Shown piece after piece: positions 53,616-62,488 of a DNA stretch of 64,000 bases (position 1 is the stretch's first letter; each line of letters begins with the position of its first letter). The DNA comes from Pseudomonadales bacterium (GTDB taxonomy: Bacteria; Pseudomonadota; Gammaproteobacteria; Pseudomonadales; Azotimanducaceae), in contig JANQPF010000005.1 in the NCBI GenBank assembly GCA_028285415.1, forward strand, positions 620,001 through 684,000, written 5' to 3'. The translations under genes and the position numbers were made by a program. Below the pieces are notes generated by a model. That model saw only the letters and a program-made list of their open reading frames with translations, was not told the origin of the DNA and did no database searches.

Positions 53616-54359
53616 ATGGCTGGGCAAGGACACTCGTATATTCTCTGTAGCACACCTCGTACTGGCAGCACCTTCCTTTGCTCGCTCCTGAAGGCAACGA
53701 ATGTCGCTGGAAAACCCGAATCCTATTTCAGATCGCAAGACGTTGAGGCAAGAGTCGAGGACTGGAACATCCGTGAGCCAGATGGTTCTTATCGCTTCAG
53801 AGATTTCTTGAACTGCGTTCGCGAACGTGGGCGCACGGACAACGGCGTGTTCGCTGCCAGAATCATGTGGGGAACGATGCAGGAACTAACCGACGATCTT
53901 CGGTCGATCGGAATGGCAGGCGGAGATCTAGACGTTTTGTCCGAGGCATTCGGGCCGCTGAAATTCGTCTATCTGGAGCGACAGGACGTTCTGGCACAGG
54001 CGATCTCACGGCTTCGGGCCGAACAGACAAACGTCTGGCACATCAAAGACACACGTGATCGGAAAGCAGCGAGAAACAACGCGCACTACGACCGGGAAGC
54101 CATTCGACTCTATATCGATGAGTCTAAAGAGCACGCCCGGGAATGGCACACGTGGTTTACAAAGAATGATGTAGTGCCTTTGCGCCTTCGGTACGAAGAC
54201 CTGGACATAGACGGGCAAGCAGAGGCACACAGGGTTTTGAACTACATCGGTGTCGAGCCTCCGTTGTCTACGATCAACGCACCTGACGTCCGCATGGCCG
54301 ACAGGACAAGTGAGGAGTGGGCAGAGAGATTTAGAGCCGAAACACAGTACGCTGACTGA
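53616..54359 (+). CDS. Stf0-type sulfotransferase
   Basis: 247 residues. The 5'-phosphosulfate loop ILCSTPRTGSTFLCSLL at residues ~9-25 is that of Stf0, the trehalose sulfotransferase, which sulfates trehalose during sulfolipid-1 synthesis. A 3'-phosphate-type region follows (VYLERQDVLAQAISRL). It would transfer sulfate from PAPS to a sugar or lipid acceptor. It starts the lower-GC part of the window. Confidence 0.87.
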   Translation: MAGQGHSYILCSTPRTGSTFLCSLLKATNVAGKPESYFRSQDVEARVEDWNIREPDGSYRFRDFLNCVRERGRTDNGVFAARIMWGTMQELTDDLRSIGMAGGDLDVLSEAFGPLKFVYLERQDVLAQAISRLRAEQTNVWHIKDTRDRKAARNNAHYDREAIRLYIDESKEHAREWHTWFTKNDVVPLRLRYEDLDIDGQAEAHRVLNYIGVEPPLSTINAPDVRMADRTSEEWAERFRAETQYAD

Positions 54360-54552
54360 TGCTCCCGACCGAACAGCGACGGCCGGGTGACTGAAAACGT
54401 ATCAACGGACGGGATTGTAGTTGGGTAGTTCTGGCGATAGGGTGAGGTTTCTCCATTCACTGATTCGGCGGAGTGCTATCCAAATGATTTCTTAAGCGTT
54501 TGGCCCGATGTACGGGTTTGACTACATACGCTGGCTTACCAAAGGAATCAAA

Positions 54553-55026
54553 ATGGCTACGACCGTTCGCCTCGCCACTCCCAAAGAAAAAGGAGTGGTT
54601 CAAAACATCGATCAATTTTATCTGTATGAGTTCGCCAGATTCATGCCTGGCTACTACAAGCTGGGCGATGATGGCTTGTTCCACGACGAAGACTACGCGC
54701 CTTACTGGGACGATGATCAGAAATATCCCTACCTGATTTTTCATGATGGTGAGAAGGCCGGGTTCGCGCTTGTCGAAGACAACGGTGAAGAGCGGGTTCT
54801 GGCGCAGTTCTTTGTGTTGTACAAATTTCAGGGAATAGGCGTCGCGAGATCAGCCGCGCTTGATCTGTTCGCATTGCACGTTGGTCCCTGGGTGGTTCAT
54901 TCGCTGATTGAAAATCCCAAGTCCGAAGGATTCTGGCCAAAGGTGATCGAAGAATTCAGTGCAGGGAAGTTTACTGTCGCCTTGCAGGAACCAAGGCGTA
55001 CCCACCATGTATACAAGTTCGGGTGA
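54553..55026 (+). CDS. GNAT family N-acetyltransferase
   Basis: 157 residues. The segment FFVLYKFQGIGVARSAALDLF is motif A with Q-x-x-G-x-G/A, and the flanking strands FALV and HSLIENPKSEGFW fit GNAT folds of the COG5628 type. It would transfer acetyl from acetyl-CoA to a small-molecule amine; the substrate is unknown. ATG 54553 follows AAAGGAATC; an in-frame ATG at 54508 is possible. Confidence 0.85.
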   Translation: MATTVRLATPKEKGVVQNIDQFYLYEFARFMPGYYKLGDDGLFHDEDYAPYWDDDQKYPYLIFHDGEKAGFALVEDNGEERVLAQFFVLYKFQGIGVARSAALDLFALHVGPWVVHSLIENPKSEGFWPKVIEEFSAGKFTVALQEPRRTHHVYKFG

Positions 55027-55045
55027 GCGGATGGGAGATCACATC

Positions 55046-55828
55046 ATGCGACAACTTGTTACCGTTCCCACGATAACTCAGGGTCTTGATGCGCTGGGTG
55101 TGTCCAAAGGCTCGACCCTCATGGTTCACTGCGCGATGTCCAGCTTTGGTCGCGTTCAAGGTGGCGCACAAACCATCATTGAAGCGCTTACCACAACCGT
55201 TAGCGATTCGGGCACCCTCGTAATGCCGACGCTTACGAATGGACGGTTCGATCCGAGTGAGTGGGGAAATCCCCCAGCACCGGAGGAACACTGGCACCGA
55301 ATCAGGTTTGAAACACCGGCGTTTCACCCTCAGAAAACGCCGACAGATCACACTATGAGCGCCGTGTACGAACTTTTCCGCACATGGCCCGATGCCTTGC
55401 GTACCAATCACCCGCACTCCTCAGTAGCAGCATGGGGGCAGCATAGAGACCGGATTGTCAGGGTACATAAGCTCGAAGAGCGCTTTGGGGATTCGTCACC
55501 GCTCGGTGTTCTTTACGAACTGGATGCCCAGGTTTTGTTTCTTGGTACGACCTATTCGACCAATACGTGTTTCCATCTGGCTGAATATCGCCAGCCTGAT
55601 CCGCCCGTCAGGGAATTCCTGATCGTTCAAGGCGATGATGAAAACAGAAGATTAACCTCATACGAGGATGTTGATACCGACAGCAGTGTCTTCGAGACCA
55701 TTGGGGCTGATTTCGAGAGGGAACGCAAAGTCAGGATAGGGCGTATTGGCTCAGCAACCTGCAGACTATTCAGCTTCCGGGAAGCGGTGGATTTTGCCGT
55801 CAATTGGCTCACGCACCGAAAAGAATGA
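55046..55828 (+). CDS. AAC(3) family aminoglycoside N-acetyltransferase-like protein
   Basis: 260 residues with the family pattern: ITQGLDALGVSKGSTLMVHCAMSSFGRVQGGAQTIIEAL, HTMSAVYELFRTWPDALRTNHPHSSVAAWG and GVLYELDAQVLFLG. AAC(3) enzymes acetylate 3-amino groups of aminoglycosides. Chromosomal relatives such as YokD often have other substrates, so resistance is not shown. Starts at 55046 (GGGAG upstream) or 55031 fit; I use 55046. Confidence 0.85.
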   Translation: MRQLVTVPTITQGLDALGVSKGSTLMVHCAMSSFGRVQGGAQTIIEALTTTVSDSGTLVMPTLTNGRFDPSEWGNPPAPEEHWHRIRFETPAFHPQKTPTDHTMSAVYELFRTWPDALRTNHPHSSVAAWGQHRDRIVRVHKLEERFGDSSPLGVLYELDAQVLFLGTTYSTNTCFHLAEYRQPDPPVREFLIVQGDDENRRLTSYEDVDTDSSVFETIGADFERERKVRIGRIGSATCRLFSFREAVDFAVNWLTHRKE

Positions 55829-55906
55829 CCGACCGTGTCTGGTCGATGTCGTGACATCAGTAGCTACCTTCTGAGTGGGCCCGTCACCAACCCTGAGTCG
55901 ACATTC

Positions 55907-56230
55907 CTAGAGACAATTACCCTTTGAGCATTCGATCAAAAGAGCGATAGCGATACCAACGGGATAAAGTACGGGCGGTGCAGTTACGAGGACCCACCAC
56001 ACCCTTAGTGTCCTGATAGCCAATATCACAGTCAGGCCCCATACAGAAACGGTGATCCAGAACAACCAGGCCCGGTGGCCAAGAGCCAATTCTAACCAGC
56101 CGTACTCGAGCTGTGATTGCCACAAGGGCATTGCGACTGCTATGAAAATTGGAACTGCTACCAATAGGTAACGTAATCGCCCCTTTTCTGCAGGCACGGG
56201 AACGTTCTCCAAAGGGTGGTCTCCTGCCAC
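55907..56230 (-). CDS. Small three-helix membrane protein, unknown function
   Basis: 107 residues with three hydrophobic stretches (LLVAVPIFIAVAMPLW, WLFWITVSVWGLTVILAI, WWVLVTAPPVLYPVGIAIAL). No family is recognised. The GTG start follows the stop of the BAAT-type hydrolase by 11 bases on the same strand, so both are probably co-transcribed. Confidence 0.6.
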   Translation of the reverse strand: MAGDHPLENVPVPAEKGRLRYLLVAVPIFIAVAMPLWQSQLEYGWLELALGHRAWLFWITVSVWGLTVILAIRTLRVWWVLVTAPPVLYPVGIAIALLIECSKGNCL

Positions 56231-56241
56231 CTCACTTACCC

Positions 56242-57174
56242 TTACTCGGCAGATTTCGGTTTATCAACTAACTTGGCGCGGAAAAAATCTCTAATTTTGC
56301 CGATAACAACATGACCGTTGTTCCTGACGGAATGATCATCGTTCAGAACTACGTGCTCGAATTGGTGTTCGAACGACTTTTCGATTAGCCGGTTCATAGA
56401 GATCTGCGCGAGTTGAGTTGATGGCCAAACGTGATCTTTTGAGACTGAGATCAGAAGTACAGGACCATTGATGTTTTCCACCGCAATTGTCGCCTCTTTC
56501 ACTAACTCTTCTTGCGCCAGACTATCGCGGTATAGATTGATCCATTTCTCATCTGCCTCAAAGAGCGGTCCTCGTTGATACGGAACGAACGGCACGAGCT
56601 TACCTTTGTAAGACCATGATGATGTTTTCTGAAAGGGTTTGCTTTGCCAAACAACGCCGCTTGGGAGAGATGCGGCGACGGCTTTTATCCGTGGTTCAAT
56701 CGAAGCGAACATGAGCGCCAGTTCGCCGCCCTTTGAACCACCCAGGAAACCTATTCTGGACCCATCGAGGTCCGGGTGTTGCTCGATGTAGTCGACAGCC
56801 TTCTGGAAGTATTCCAGCGGGATCAGTTCCAACTTCTCAGGTAGTCCCTCCTCGCCGAAATAGCCCAGACCGAGTATCGCAGCCCCACTTGGAGCGAATG
56901 CTGCGCCTGAGGCTTTTGCGGTTCCTGTTCCCCCCTCTGATCCGCCTACCGAGATAACCACGGGATGTGGACCAGTCGTAAGCGGTAGATACAGATATCC
57001 GACTAGACCTGAATCATCCACCTTCGAGCAGGTGAATTCCTTGCCGGGTTCAATACCAGCCTCTTTGACCATAGCTGCCATGTCATCCAGAAACTCACAC
57101 GGTTGAGGCTCAGCATGTAAGGGGGTGACTGCCAGTCCGGCTGCCAACGAAACAAAGGCAACAACTCTCTTCAT
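56242..57174 (-). CDS. Exported BAAT C-terminal-type acyl hydrolase
   Basis: 310 residues. The signal peptide VVAFVSLAAGLAVTPLHAEP is clear. The alpha/beta hydrolase core shows VVISVGGSEGGTGTA, nucleophile Ser in LGGSKGGELALM, Asp in SKDHVWPS and His in DDHSVRNNGH, as in the bile acid-CoA:amino acid N-acyltransferase / acyl-CoA thioesterase C-terminal group. Being exported, it is more likely an esterase than a CoA enzyme. Confidence 0.85.
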   Translation of the reverse strand: MKRVVAFVSLAAGLAVTPLHAEPQPCEFLDDMAAMVKEAGIEPGKEFTCSKVDDSGLVGYLYLPLTTGPHPVVISVGGSEGGTGTAKASGAAFAPSGAAILGLGYFGEEGLPEKLELIPLEYFQKAVDYIEQHPDLDGSRIGFLGGSKGGELALMFASIEPRIKAVAASLPSGVVWQSKPFQKTSSWSYKGKLVPFVPYQRGPLFEADEKWINLYRDSLAQEELVKEATIAVENINGPVLLISVSKDHVWPSTQLAQISMNRLIEKSFEHQFEHVVLNDDHSVRNNGHVVIGKIRDFFRAKLVDKPKSAE

Positions 57175-57303
57175 CTCCTGATTCTAGCAAGAAGCGAATT
57201 TCGATTGTTGGCAGCATATGCGTTTGCGCACAAATGTTAGTCGGTGGAGACATTCTGGTCAGACACGGGTATGTTGATTCGCAATTGTCTTTGGAAATCT
57301 CTC

Positions 57304-58134
57304 ATGAGCATCAAAACGTTTCTGTTACTGCTCATTCTTATTCCTCACATTGGCGTTGCGACGAGTGACCACAAATGGGAATTCACAGAGATTCACGGTA
57401 ATACCATCGCATGGTCATGCGAGGGGGAGGGCAGGCCAACAGTTCTGCTGATTGCGGGCAGCGGCTTAGATGCGCACGGATCGTTCGGTCGCATCTACCA
57501 CGGCTACGAAGGTCCTGGAAAAATCTGTTTTTACGACAGAGCCGGGATGGGGCTCAGCACCTTCGAAAACCCGGCGCCAAAGACCTTAGACGAGATGGCG
57601 AATGAGCTATCCGCCTTGATAGCACATCACAAATGGAAAGAATTGGTTCTCGTTCCCCATTCATTTGGCGGCATGATCGCTCGTAAATACGCCGCGCTCA
57701 ATCCCGAGGGCGTTCGCGGCATCTTGTTTGTTGATTCCAATCACGAAGATTGGCTGGGGATGATGCAGGGCCAAGTGGTTGATTCTGACTGGGCGATCAT
57801 GGAGCGGATCATGGATTGGAATGTCCGCACATTTTATGAGGATATTAGAGAGGCTGAACGTTCGGTAAGAAAAGCAACAATAGATGATCAAACCCCGATC
57901 ACATTGATTTCACGCGGTGTGCCGCACACGCAAATCCGGTTAGAGAAAATGACCTACGCGGGCATACGAGCGTACGAAGCGACGTTCATAGAAACGCAAA
58001 AAAGAATCCTGCATCTTTCCGAGGACTCTAGACATGTCATCGCGGAAGCTTCTTCACACATGATCAACGACTACGATCCTTGGCTTGTCATCGAAGAAAT
58101 AGAACTTCTGGTTAAGCGTGCTATGTCTGAATGA
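57304..58134 (+). CDS. Exported alpha/beta hydrolase
   Basis: 276 residues. A hydrophobic N-terminus (TFLLLLILIPHIGVATS) suggests export. The fold includes LLIAGSGLDAHGSF, FYDRAGMGLS, nucleophile Ser in VPHSFGGMIA, and a late His in AEASSHMI. ATG 57304 (MSIKTFLL) is preferred over the upstream 57244. Its stop overlaps the next GNAT gene start (ATGA), so the two are translationally coupled. Confidence 0.85.
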   Translation: MSIKTFLLLLILIPHIGVATSDHKWEFTEIHGNTIAWSCEGEGRPTVLLIAGSGLDAHGSFGRIYHGYEGPGKICFYDRAGMGLSTFENPAPKTLDEMANELSALIAHHKWKELVLVPHSFGGMIARKYAALNPEGVRGILFVDSNHEDWLGMMQGQVVDSDWAIMERIMDWNVRTFYEDIREAERSVRKATIDDQTPITLISRGVPHTQIRLEKMTYAGIRAYEATFIETQKRILHLSEDSRHVIAEASSHMINDYDPWLVIEEIELLVKRAMSE

Positions 58135-58559
58135 GCGTGCGTATTTCTACAGACAAAGCGCAACTGGATATCGCCTTCATTCACGGTTTTCTTACGCGCT
58201 CGTATTGGTCTGAATCGATTTCCGAAGAAACCGTACGCAAGTCGATCGATCACTCGATGTGCTTTGGAGTTTTCGAGGCTGGCCAGCAAATTGGGTTTGC
58301 AAGAGTGATTACGGACTACTGCACATTCGCCTACCTCGCCGATGTCTTTATCGATACTAACCAGAGTGGCAAAGGCTATGGCAAAGCGTTGATGCGTTAC
58401 ATTCGAGCACATGCAGATCTTCAGTCGATAAAGAGGTGGCACCTTGTCACCAAGGACGCCCAGGGTTTGTACCAACAATTCGGATTTCAAATCGTCGAGT
58501 TTCCAGAGCAGCATATGGAAATCGCGACCCCAAGTTTTTTCAAGAACACATCGAGTTGA
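58131..58559 (+). CDS. GNAT family acetyltransferase, first of a tandem pair
   Basis: 142 residues. FIDTNQSGKGYGKALMRYI is motif A with the pyrophosphate-binding Q/R-x-x-G-x-G. Strand and helix order match small GNAT enzymes. It and the next gene are paralogs: both begin MS(V/I)R(I/L)S, contain W-x-(E/D) then QIGFAR-x-(I/V)TDY and F-(I/V)-D. It overlaps the hydrolase gene as ATGA. Confidence 0.87.
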   Translation: MSVRISTDKAQLDIAFIHGFLTRSYWSESISEETVRKSIDHSMCFGVFEAGQQIGFARVITDYCTFAYLADVFIDTNQSGKGYGKALMRYIRAHADLQSIKRWHLVTKDAQGLYQQFGFQIVEFPEQHMEIATPSFFKNTSS

Positions 58560-58563
58560 GAAA

Positions 58564-59004
58564 ATGAGCATTCGCTTATCTGACAAGTCAGAAGAAGTAG
58601 ACTTCGAGTTTGTACACCGCTTCTTATCTGGTGAATCCATTTGGGCAGATGGTATCGGGAGAGACACCCAAAAACGTGCAATCGCCAACAGCCTTTGCAT
58701 CAGCGCTTTTCAGGATGAGCTGCAAATTGGGTTTGCTCGAGCTGTGACAGATTATGCTACGTTTGTCTGGATAGATGATGTGTTTGTTGATCCGGAGGCT
58801 CGCCGCAGCGGCGTTGCCAAACTTCTCATCCAGACGATTGTTGAGCACCCTGAATTGGATTCAGTGGCGTCATGGTGGTTATCGTCCAGTAGTCCGAACG
58901 CGCGCGCATTGTTTGAACAATTTGGCTTCGAGGTTCCTGAAAAAGAGCGAATCGCCAAATGGATGGGTCGCCCGAAAGTAAAGTCGGAGGCATATCGTAC
59001 GTGA
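58564..59004 (+). CDS. GNAT family acetyltransferase, second of a tandem pair
   Basis: 146 residues, paralog of the preceding gene, sharing the layout FLSGESIWADGIGRDTQKRAI, LQIGFARAVTDYATFVWIDDVFVD and motif A VDPEARRSGVAKLLI. The two differ in most surface positions, so they probably acetylate different amines. A 4-base gap separates them. A hairpin overlapping the stop codon follows. Start ATG 58564 is preferred over 58444, which would overlap the first gene. Confidence 0.87.
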   Translation: MSIRLSDKSEEVDFEFVHRFLSGESIWADGIGRDTQKRAIANSLCISAFQDELQIGFARAVTDYATFVWIDDVFVDPEARRSGVAKLLIQTIVEHPELDSVASWWLSSSSPNARALFEQFGFEVPEKERIAKWMGRPKVKSEAYRT

Positions 59005-59025
59005 CGGAGGATCTGTTCACGTACG
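58996..59025 (+). other. 9-bp perfect inverted repeat overlapping the stop codon of the second GNAT
   Basis: CGTACGTGA (58996-59004) pairs exactly with TCACGTACG (59017-59025), with a 12-base loop. The stop TGA lies within the left arm. It is followed by TTAGAT, not a T-run. It may attenuate expression between tandem GNAT genes or stabilise mRNA. Confidence 0.55.
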
Positions 59026-59052
59026 TTAGATGAGCTGTTTGGAAGTGCACGC

Positions 59053-59514
59053 TTGAGAAGTCAGCAAACGCACATACGTCCAGCGACTCAACGGGACTTG
59101 GAATCCATAAAGGCTTGTGCTCATTTAGCCTACTCGAAATACGTCGAGCGTATAAGCAAAGAACCGGCGCCGATGCGGGCAGAATTTCGCACCCAGATAG
59201 ACCTGGGGTACGTGTTTGTTGCGAACCTCAATGCCCGTTTCGCGGGCTATGTTGTGTTCTATCCGGAGGGAGACCATCTGCACCTTGAAAATGTAGCCGT
59301 TCTCCCAACGCACACTGGAAAAGGGGTAGGCAGCGCATTGATTAGATTCGTAGAGCTTTGTGCCAGCAGTCAGGGATATAGTGCGGTGGAGCTGTATACC
59401 AATGAAGCAATGACTGAGAACTTGCGCATGTATCCAAGACTAGGTTACGCCGAGATTCGCAGGGCAGAGCAAGACGGCTTTGAGCGTGTGTTTTTTCGCA
59501 AAGATGACCTTTAG
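59053..59514 (+). CDS. GNAT family acetyltransferase, third in the row
   Basis: 153 residues with an N-terminal IRPATQRDLESIKACA strand-helix and motif A LPTHTGKGVGSALIRFVE. It is clearly GNAT but not closely similar to the preceding pair. TTG 59053 is used as the start because GGAAG lies 6-7 bases upstream. Its stop is 11 bases inside the next gene. Confidence 0.87.
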   Translation: MRSQQTHIRPATQRDLESIKACAHLAYSKYVERISKEPAPMRAEFRTQIDLGYVFVANLNARFAGYVVFYPEGDHLHLENVAVLPTHTGKGVGSALIRFVELCASSQGYSAVELYTNEAMTENLRMYPRLGYAEIRRAEQDGFERVFFRKDDL

Positions 59515-59995
59515 CGTTGTCAGATGGACGCTCATCCCCGCGATTATTCTCCACAACCTTGAAGAGTGGTTGTTTGCACCTGACTTTTCGCAAGTACCAA
59601 ACGCTTTCGGTTCCTCCGGCGTCTATTCGTCGGAGGTCTTTGAAATTGGACTAATAATTACGGCGCTTGTACCAGCTGCATTCATTGCGTGGGCCTCAGC
59701 AGGTGAGCAAAGACAGTTCAAAGATTGGACTGTGTGCTGGATTGCGTCCATCTTCTTCGCCAATGCGTGCGTACCACATGTAGTTTTGTCGACTTTGGAA
59801 ATGAGGTACACCCCTGGACTCGTCACGGCGTTGTGCTTACTCCTACCGATACCTGCTTGGCTTTTCCTCTTAGTACGAAGGGAAGACAGGCTGAGTCAAC
59901 CGAAGCTGCTTGGTTCGGTTCTTATGGGCGTGCTCACCTTGCCAATCGCAATATTATCGACGCTCCAGGCGGCGAAGCTGATAGCAGAGATTTAG
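59504..59995 (+). CDS. HXXEE domain membrane protein
   Basis: 163 residues and four or more hydrophobic helices. The early HNLEEW matches the HXXEE motif that defines this small membrane family, in which the His and two Glu are thought to make a functional site in the membrane. Function unknown. ATG 59504 overlaps the previous GNAT gene by 11 bases. It is likely part of the same transcription unit. Confidence 0.8.
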   Translation: MTFSVVRWTLIPAIILHNLEEWLFAPDFSQVPNAFGSSGVYSSEVFEIGLIITALVPAAFIAWASAGEQRQFKDWTVCWIASIFFANACVPHVVLSTLEMRYTPGLVTALCLLLPIPAWLFLLVRREDRLSQPKLLGSVLMGVLTLPIAILSTLQAAKLIAEI

Positions 59996-60086
59996 AAAGG
60001 ATCAGGACCCAAAGCGATCGTTCACCAGTTACCCGATTAACGCTATGCTCAAACTTAGTCCGTGACAGTTTGGGTTTCTCCAGAAT

Positions 60087-61253
60087 GTGAATCAGGGAAT
60101 CTCTTTGTGGGATTTAGCGCTTACTAATCTCTTCCGAAAGCCCGTGCGGACGTGCCTTACCGCATCTACGTTGTTTTTCGGGTTTGTCTTGTTTGTCCTC
60201 TTGCAATCAATGTGGATTGAACTTGCATCGCTCGAAGAGAGCTTGGATAAACGACTGGTTGTCGGCCGTGCGCATCCATTTGCGTATTTACTGCCGTATG
60301 GTTTTCTTGAGGAAGTACGAAAGATCGAAGGGGTGGAAATTGCTGCTCCACGGCTGGGTGCCGGGTGTCGACAGCCGGCTTCTAATCAAAGCCACGCCTG
60401 TTTTGCGGTCGAGCCAGAGTCGCTGTTGGCCGTTCTGGACAGCGTGTACCTCCCGTCTGCTTCGCTGACTGCGTTTTCGCAGGTGAGAACAGGCGCCGTG
60501 GTGACAGATAGCCTTGCCGCAAAGCTTGGCTGGCAGATTGGTGATGCAGTTTCGGTGACCATTATGCAATCGCCGCGAAAAAACGGGTCCGATGTATGGG
60601 AGTTCCAACTGGTCGGCGTTCTTACCTCCACCAAAGAAGAAACGCTCGGGGAGGCCCTTTACTACAACATCGCTTATCTCGATGAGGGTTCCGCTGCCGG
60701 CGTAAGCACGCTGGGAGCGATACAGGTGGTGGCATCCTCCGTCGATGAGATCGACGACGTTTCGAAGCGAATCGACAATCACTTCAGCATCAGTTCAACG
60801 CCCACCATGACCGTAAGCCGTTCTTATCTGGCGCGAAACTCGGCACAAAGGTTGGGAGACCTCAATCAAATCATCACCCTCGTTCTTTCAGCTGCGCTTT
60901 TCTCGGTGTTGATCGTTGCCGGCAACACGTCAATTCAGGGCGCTAGGGAGAGAACCGCAGAACTCGCGACGATGAAAGCAATGGGGTTCAGCGATGGCGC
61001 ACTGTCCATCATGTTGTTGAAAGAGAATGTGATGTTGTGTTTTGCCAGCGCGATGGTAGCCCTCGCAGTCGGGTATTTCGTTACTCCGATAGTGAGTACA
61101 ACGGGTTTAACAATGCTTGGACGGTTAGACCTTGGCATGACTGTGGTTGGTTTGACGTTGGCGATTGCCCTTGTGCTTGCCCTCATGACTAGCCTGCTGC
61201 CTGTCATGAGCATACTGGGACGCTCACCTTCCGACGGTTTGAGAGACGCCTAG
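60087..61253 (+). CDS. FtsX-like ABC transporter permease, first of a pair
   Basis: 388 residues. N-terminal transmembrane helix (TCLTASTLFFGFVLFVLLQS), a large periplasmic MacB-type core domain, then three helices at the end, including LVLSAALFSVLIVAGNTSIQGARERTAELATMKAMG with the coupling-helix motif R-E-R-T-A-E. This is the LolC/MacB/FtsX organisation. It needs an ATPase that is not encoded next to it. GTG 60087 is the start; a nearby ATG is in another frame. Confidence 0.88.
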   Translation: MNQGISLWDLALTNLFRKPVRTCLTASTLFFGFVLFVLLQSMWIELASLEESLDKRLVVGRAHPFAYLLPYGFLEEVRKIEGVEIAAPRLGAGCRQPASNQSHACFAVEPESLLAVLDSVYLPSASLTAFSQVRTGAVVTDSLAAKLGWQIGDAVSVTIMQSPRKNGSDVWEFQLVGVLTSTKEETLGEALYYNIAYLDEGSAAGVSTLGAIQVVASSVDEIDDVSKRIDNHFSISSTPTMTVSRSYLARNSAQRLGDLNQIITLVLSAALFSVLIVAGNTSIQGARERTAELATMKAMGFSDGALSIMLLKENVMLCFASAMVALAVGYFVTPIVSTTGLTMLGRLDLGMTVVGLTLAIALVLALMTSLLPVMSILGRSPSDGLRDA

Positions 61254-61254
61254 C

Positions 61255-62406
61255 ATGTTTGACCGAATCGTCGCCATTTCGCTGATGAACCTCCAGAACG
61301 TTCCTCACCGCCTCGGTTCTTCGTCGCTGATTGTTGTAGGAACGGCAGGCATTGTTTGTGTGCTCTGCGGTCTGTTTGCAATGAGCTCCGGGCTTGAAGG
61401 TGTAACCAGAGTGGGCGGTGCGAACGAGCGAGTGTTGATGTTGAGCAAAGGCACACCGCACGAGTTTGGGAGTTATATTCCGGCGGAGACAGCGGATTTG
61501 CTGAATCAGTTAGACGGTTTCATGGTTCGCAGCAAAGAACGACTGATTGCAATTCGCCAGAAAAACCAAGAGCGAGGGCGGGATGATTACATCCTGGTGC
61601 GTGGTCTTGGGCAGGACTGGAAGAAATTACGCTCTGAAGTCGAGGTAGTACAAGGGCGAACGTTTAGCCCAGGTCGAGCGGAAGCGATAGTCGGACGCGC
61701 CCTCCTTCACGAGTTTCCGGAATACGGCATTGGTAAGACGATACCTTTTTATCAAGGTGACCTGAGTGTTGTCGGTGTTTTTGAAGCAAACGGAAACCTC
61801 TCAGAGTCCGAGGCGTTCACGGACCTCAGTATTGTGGCAGACCGCTACGGCGGTAACTTCACACACACTGTTCGCGGGCAGCTCGCGTCTCCGAGTGACT
61901 TTGGTTCCGTCGCAGCACAATTGGACCGGATTACCCAGGGCTATTTGCGGTTGGTGTGGGAAGCGAGCGTGTTGCCTGAACATGTAAAGGAACGCACAAC
62001 CATGATTGAGAACTTCGCTACGGTAGTGATCACGATCATGGCTCTAGGTGCTGTGACCGCATCTCTTGCCAGCATGACTGGGTCCGTTGAATCGCGAACA
62101 CGTGAAATCGCAACTTTGCGCGCTCTTGGTTTCGGCAATGGGCCTGTGGCTGTCTCCATACTGGTTGAAGCCTGCGTGTTGTCGGCTCTAGGCGCGGCAA
62201 TTGGCGTCGCGTTAGTCTTTGCCTTCCTGGATGGTGTAGAGGCAGCGACGCGTGGGGGTCTGGGTAACACGCTGCTATTCAGATTTGACGTAGACGCAAT
62301 GACGGTCGCCCGCTGCGCTCTATTGGCAATGTTCCTGGCGTTCTGCGGTGCTGCTGCTGCAACGATGAGGGTGGTTCGGCTTCCGGTAGTGCAGTCTCTT
62401 AGCTAG
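61255..62406 (+). CDS. FtsX-like ABC transporter permease, second of a pair
   Basis: 383 residues with the same layout as the preceding permease: N-terminal helix, MacB-PCD-like periplasmic domain, and final helices containing VESRTREIATLRALGFGNGP, the conserved coupling-helix motif. It begins one base after the first permease stops. Together they may form a heterodimeric exporter or lipoprotein releaser. Confidence 0.88.
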   Translation: MFDRIVAISLMNLQNVPHRLGSSSLIVVGTAGIVCVLCGLFAMSSGLEGVTRVGGANERVLMLSKGTPHEFGSYIPAETADLLNQLDGFMVRSKERLIAIRQKNQERGRDDYILVRGLGQDWKKLRSEVEVVQGRTFSPGRAEAIVGRALLHEFPEYGIGKTIPFYQGDLSVVGVFEANGNLSESEAFTDLSIVADRYGGNFTHTVRGQLASPSDFGSVAAQLDRITQGYLRLVWEASVLPEHVKERTTMIENFATVVITIMALGAVTASLASMTGSVESRTREIATLRALGFGNGPVAVSILVEACVLSALGAAIGVALVFAFLDGVEAATRGGLGNTLLFRFDVDAMTVARCALLAMFLAFCGAAAATMRVVRLPVVQSLS

Positions 62407-62488
62407 AACTTTTGAGGTCGCGAACGATTCCTTGAGTGGCCAGTTCCAACCCACTGCACACGTTCGGGCTGTAAGGTACCCTCTTTCA

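Noticed and set aside
54959-55045. Longer N-terminus for the AAC(3)-like gene
   Set aside because: It would overlap the GNAT gene and lacks a ribosome site; the family pattern begins after 55046.
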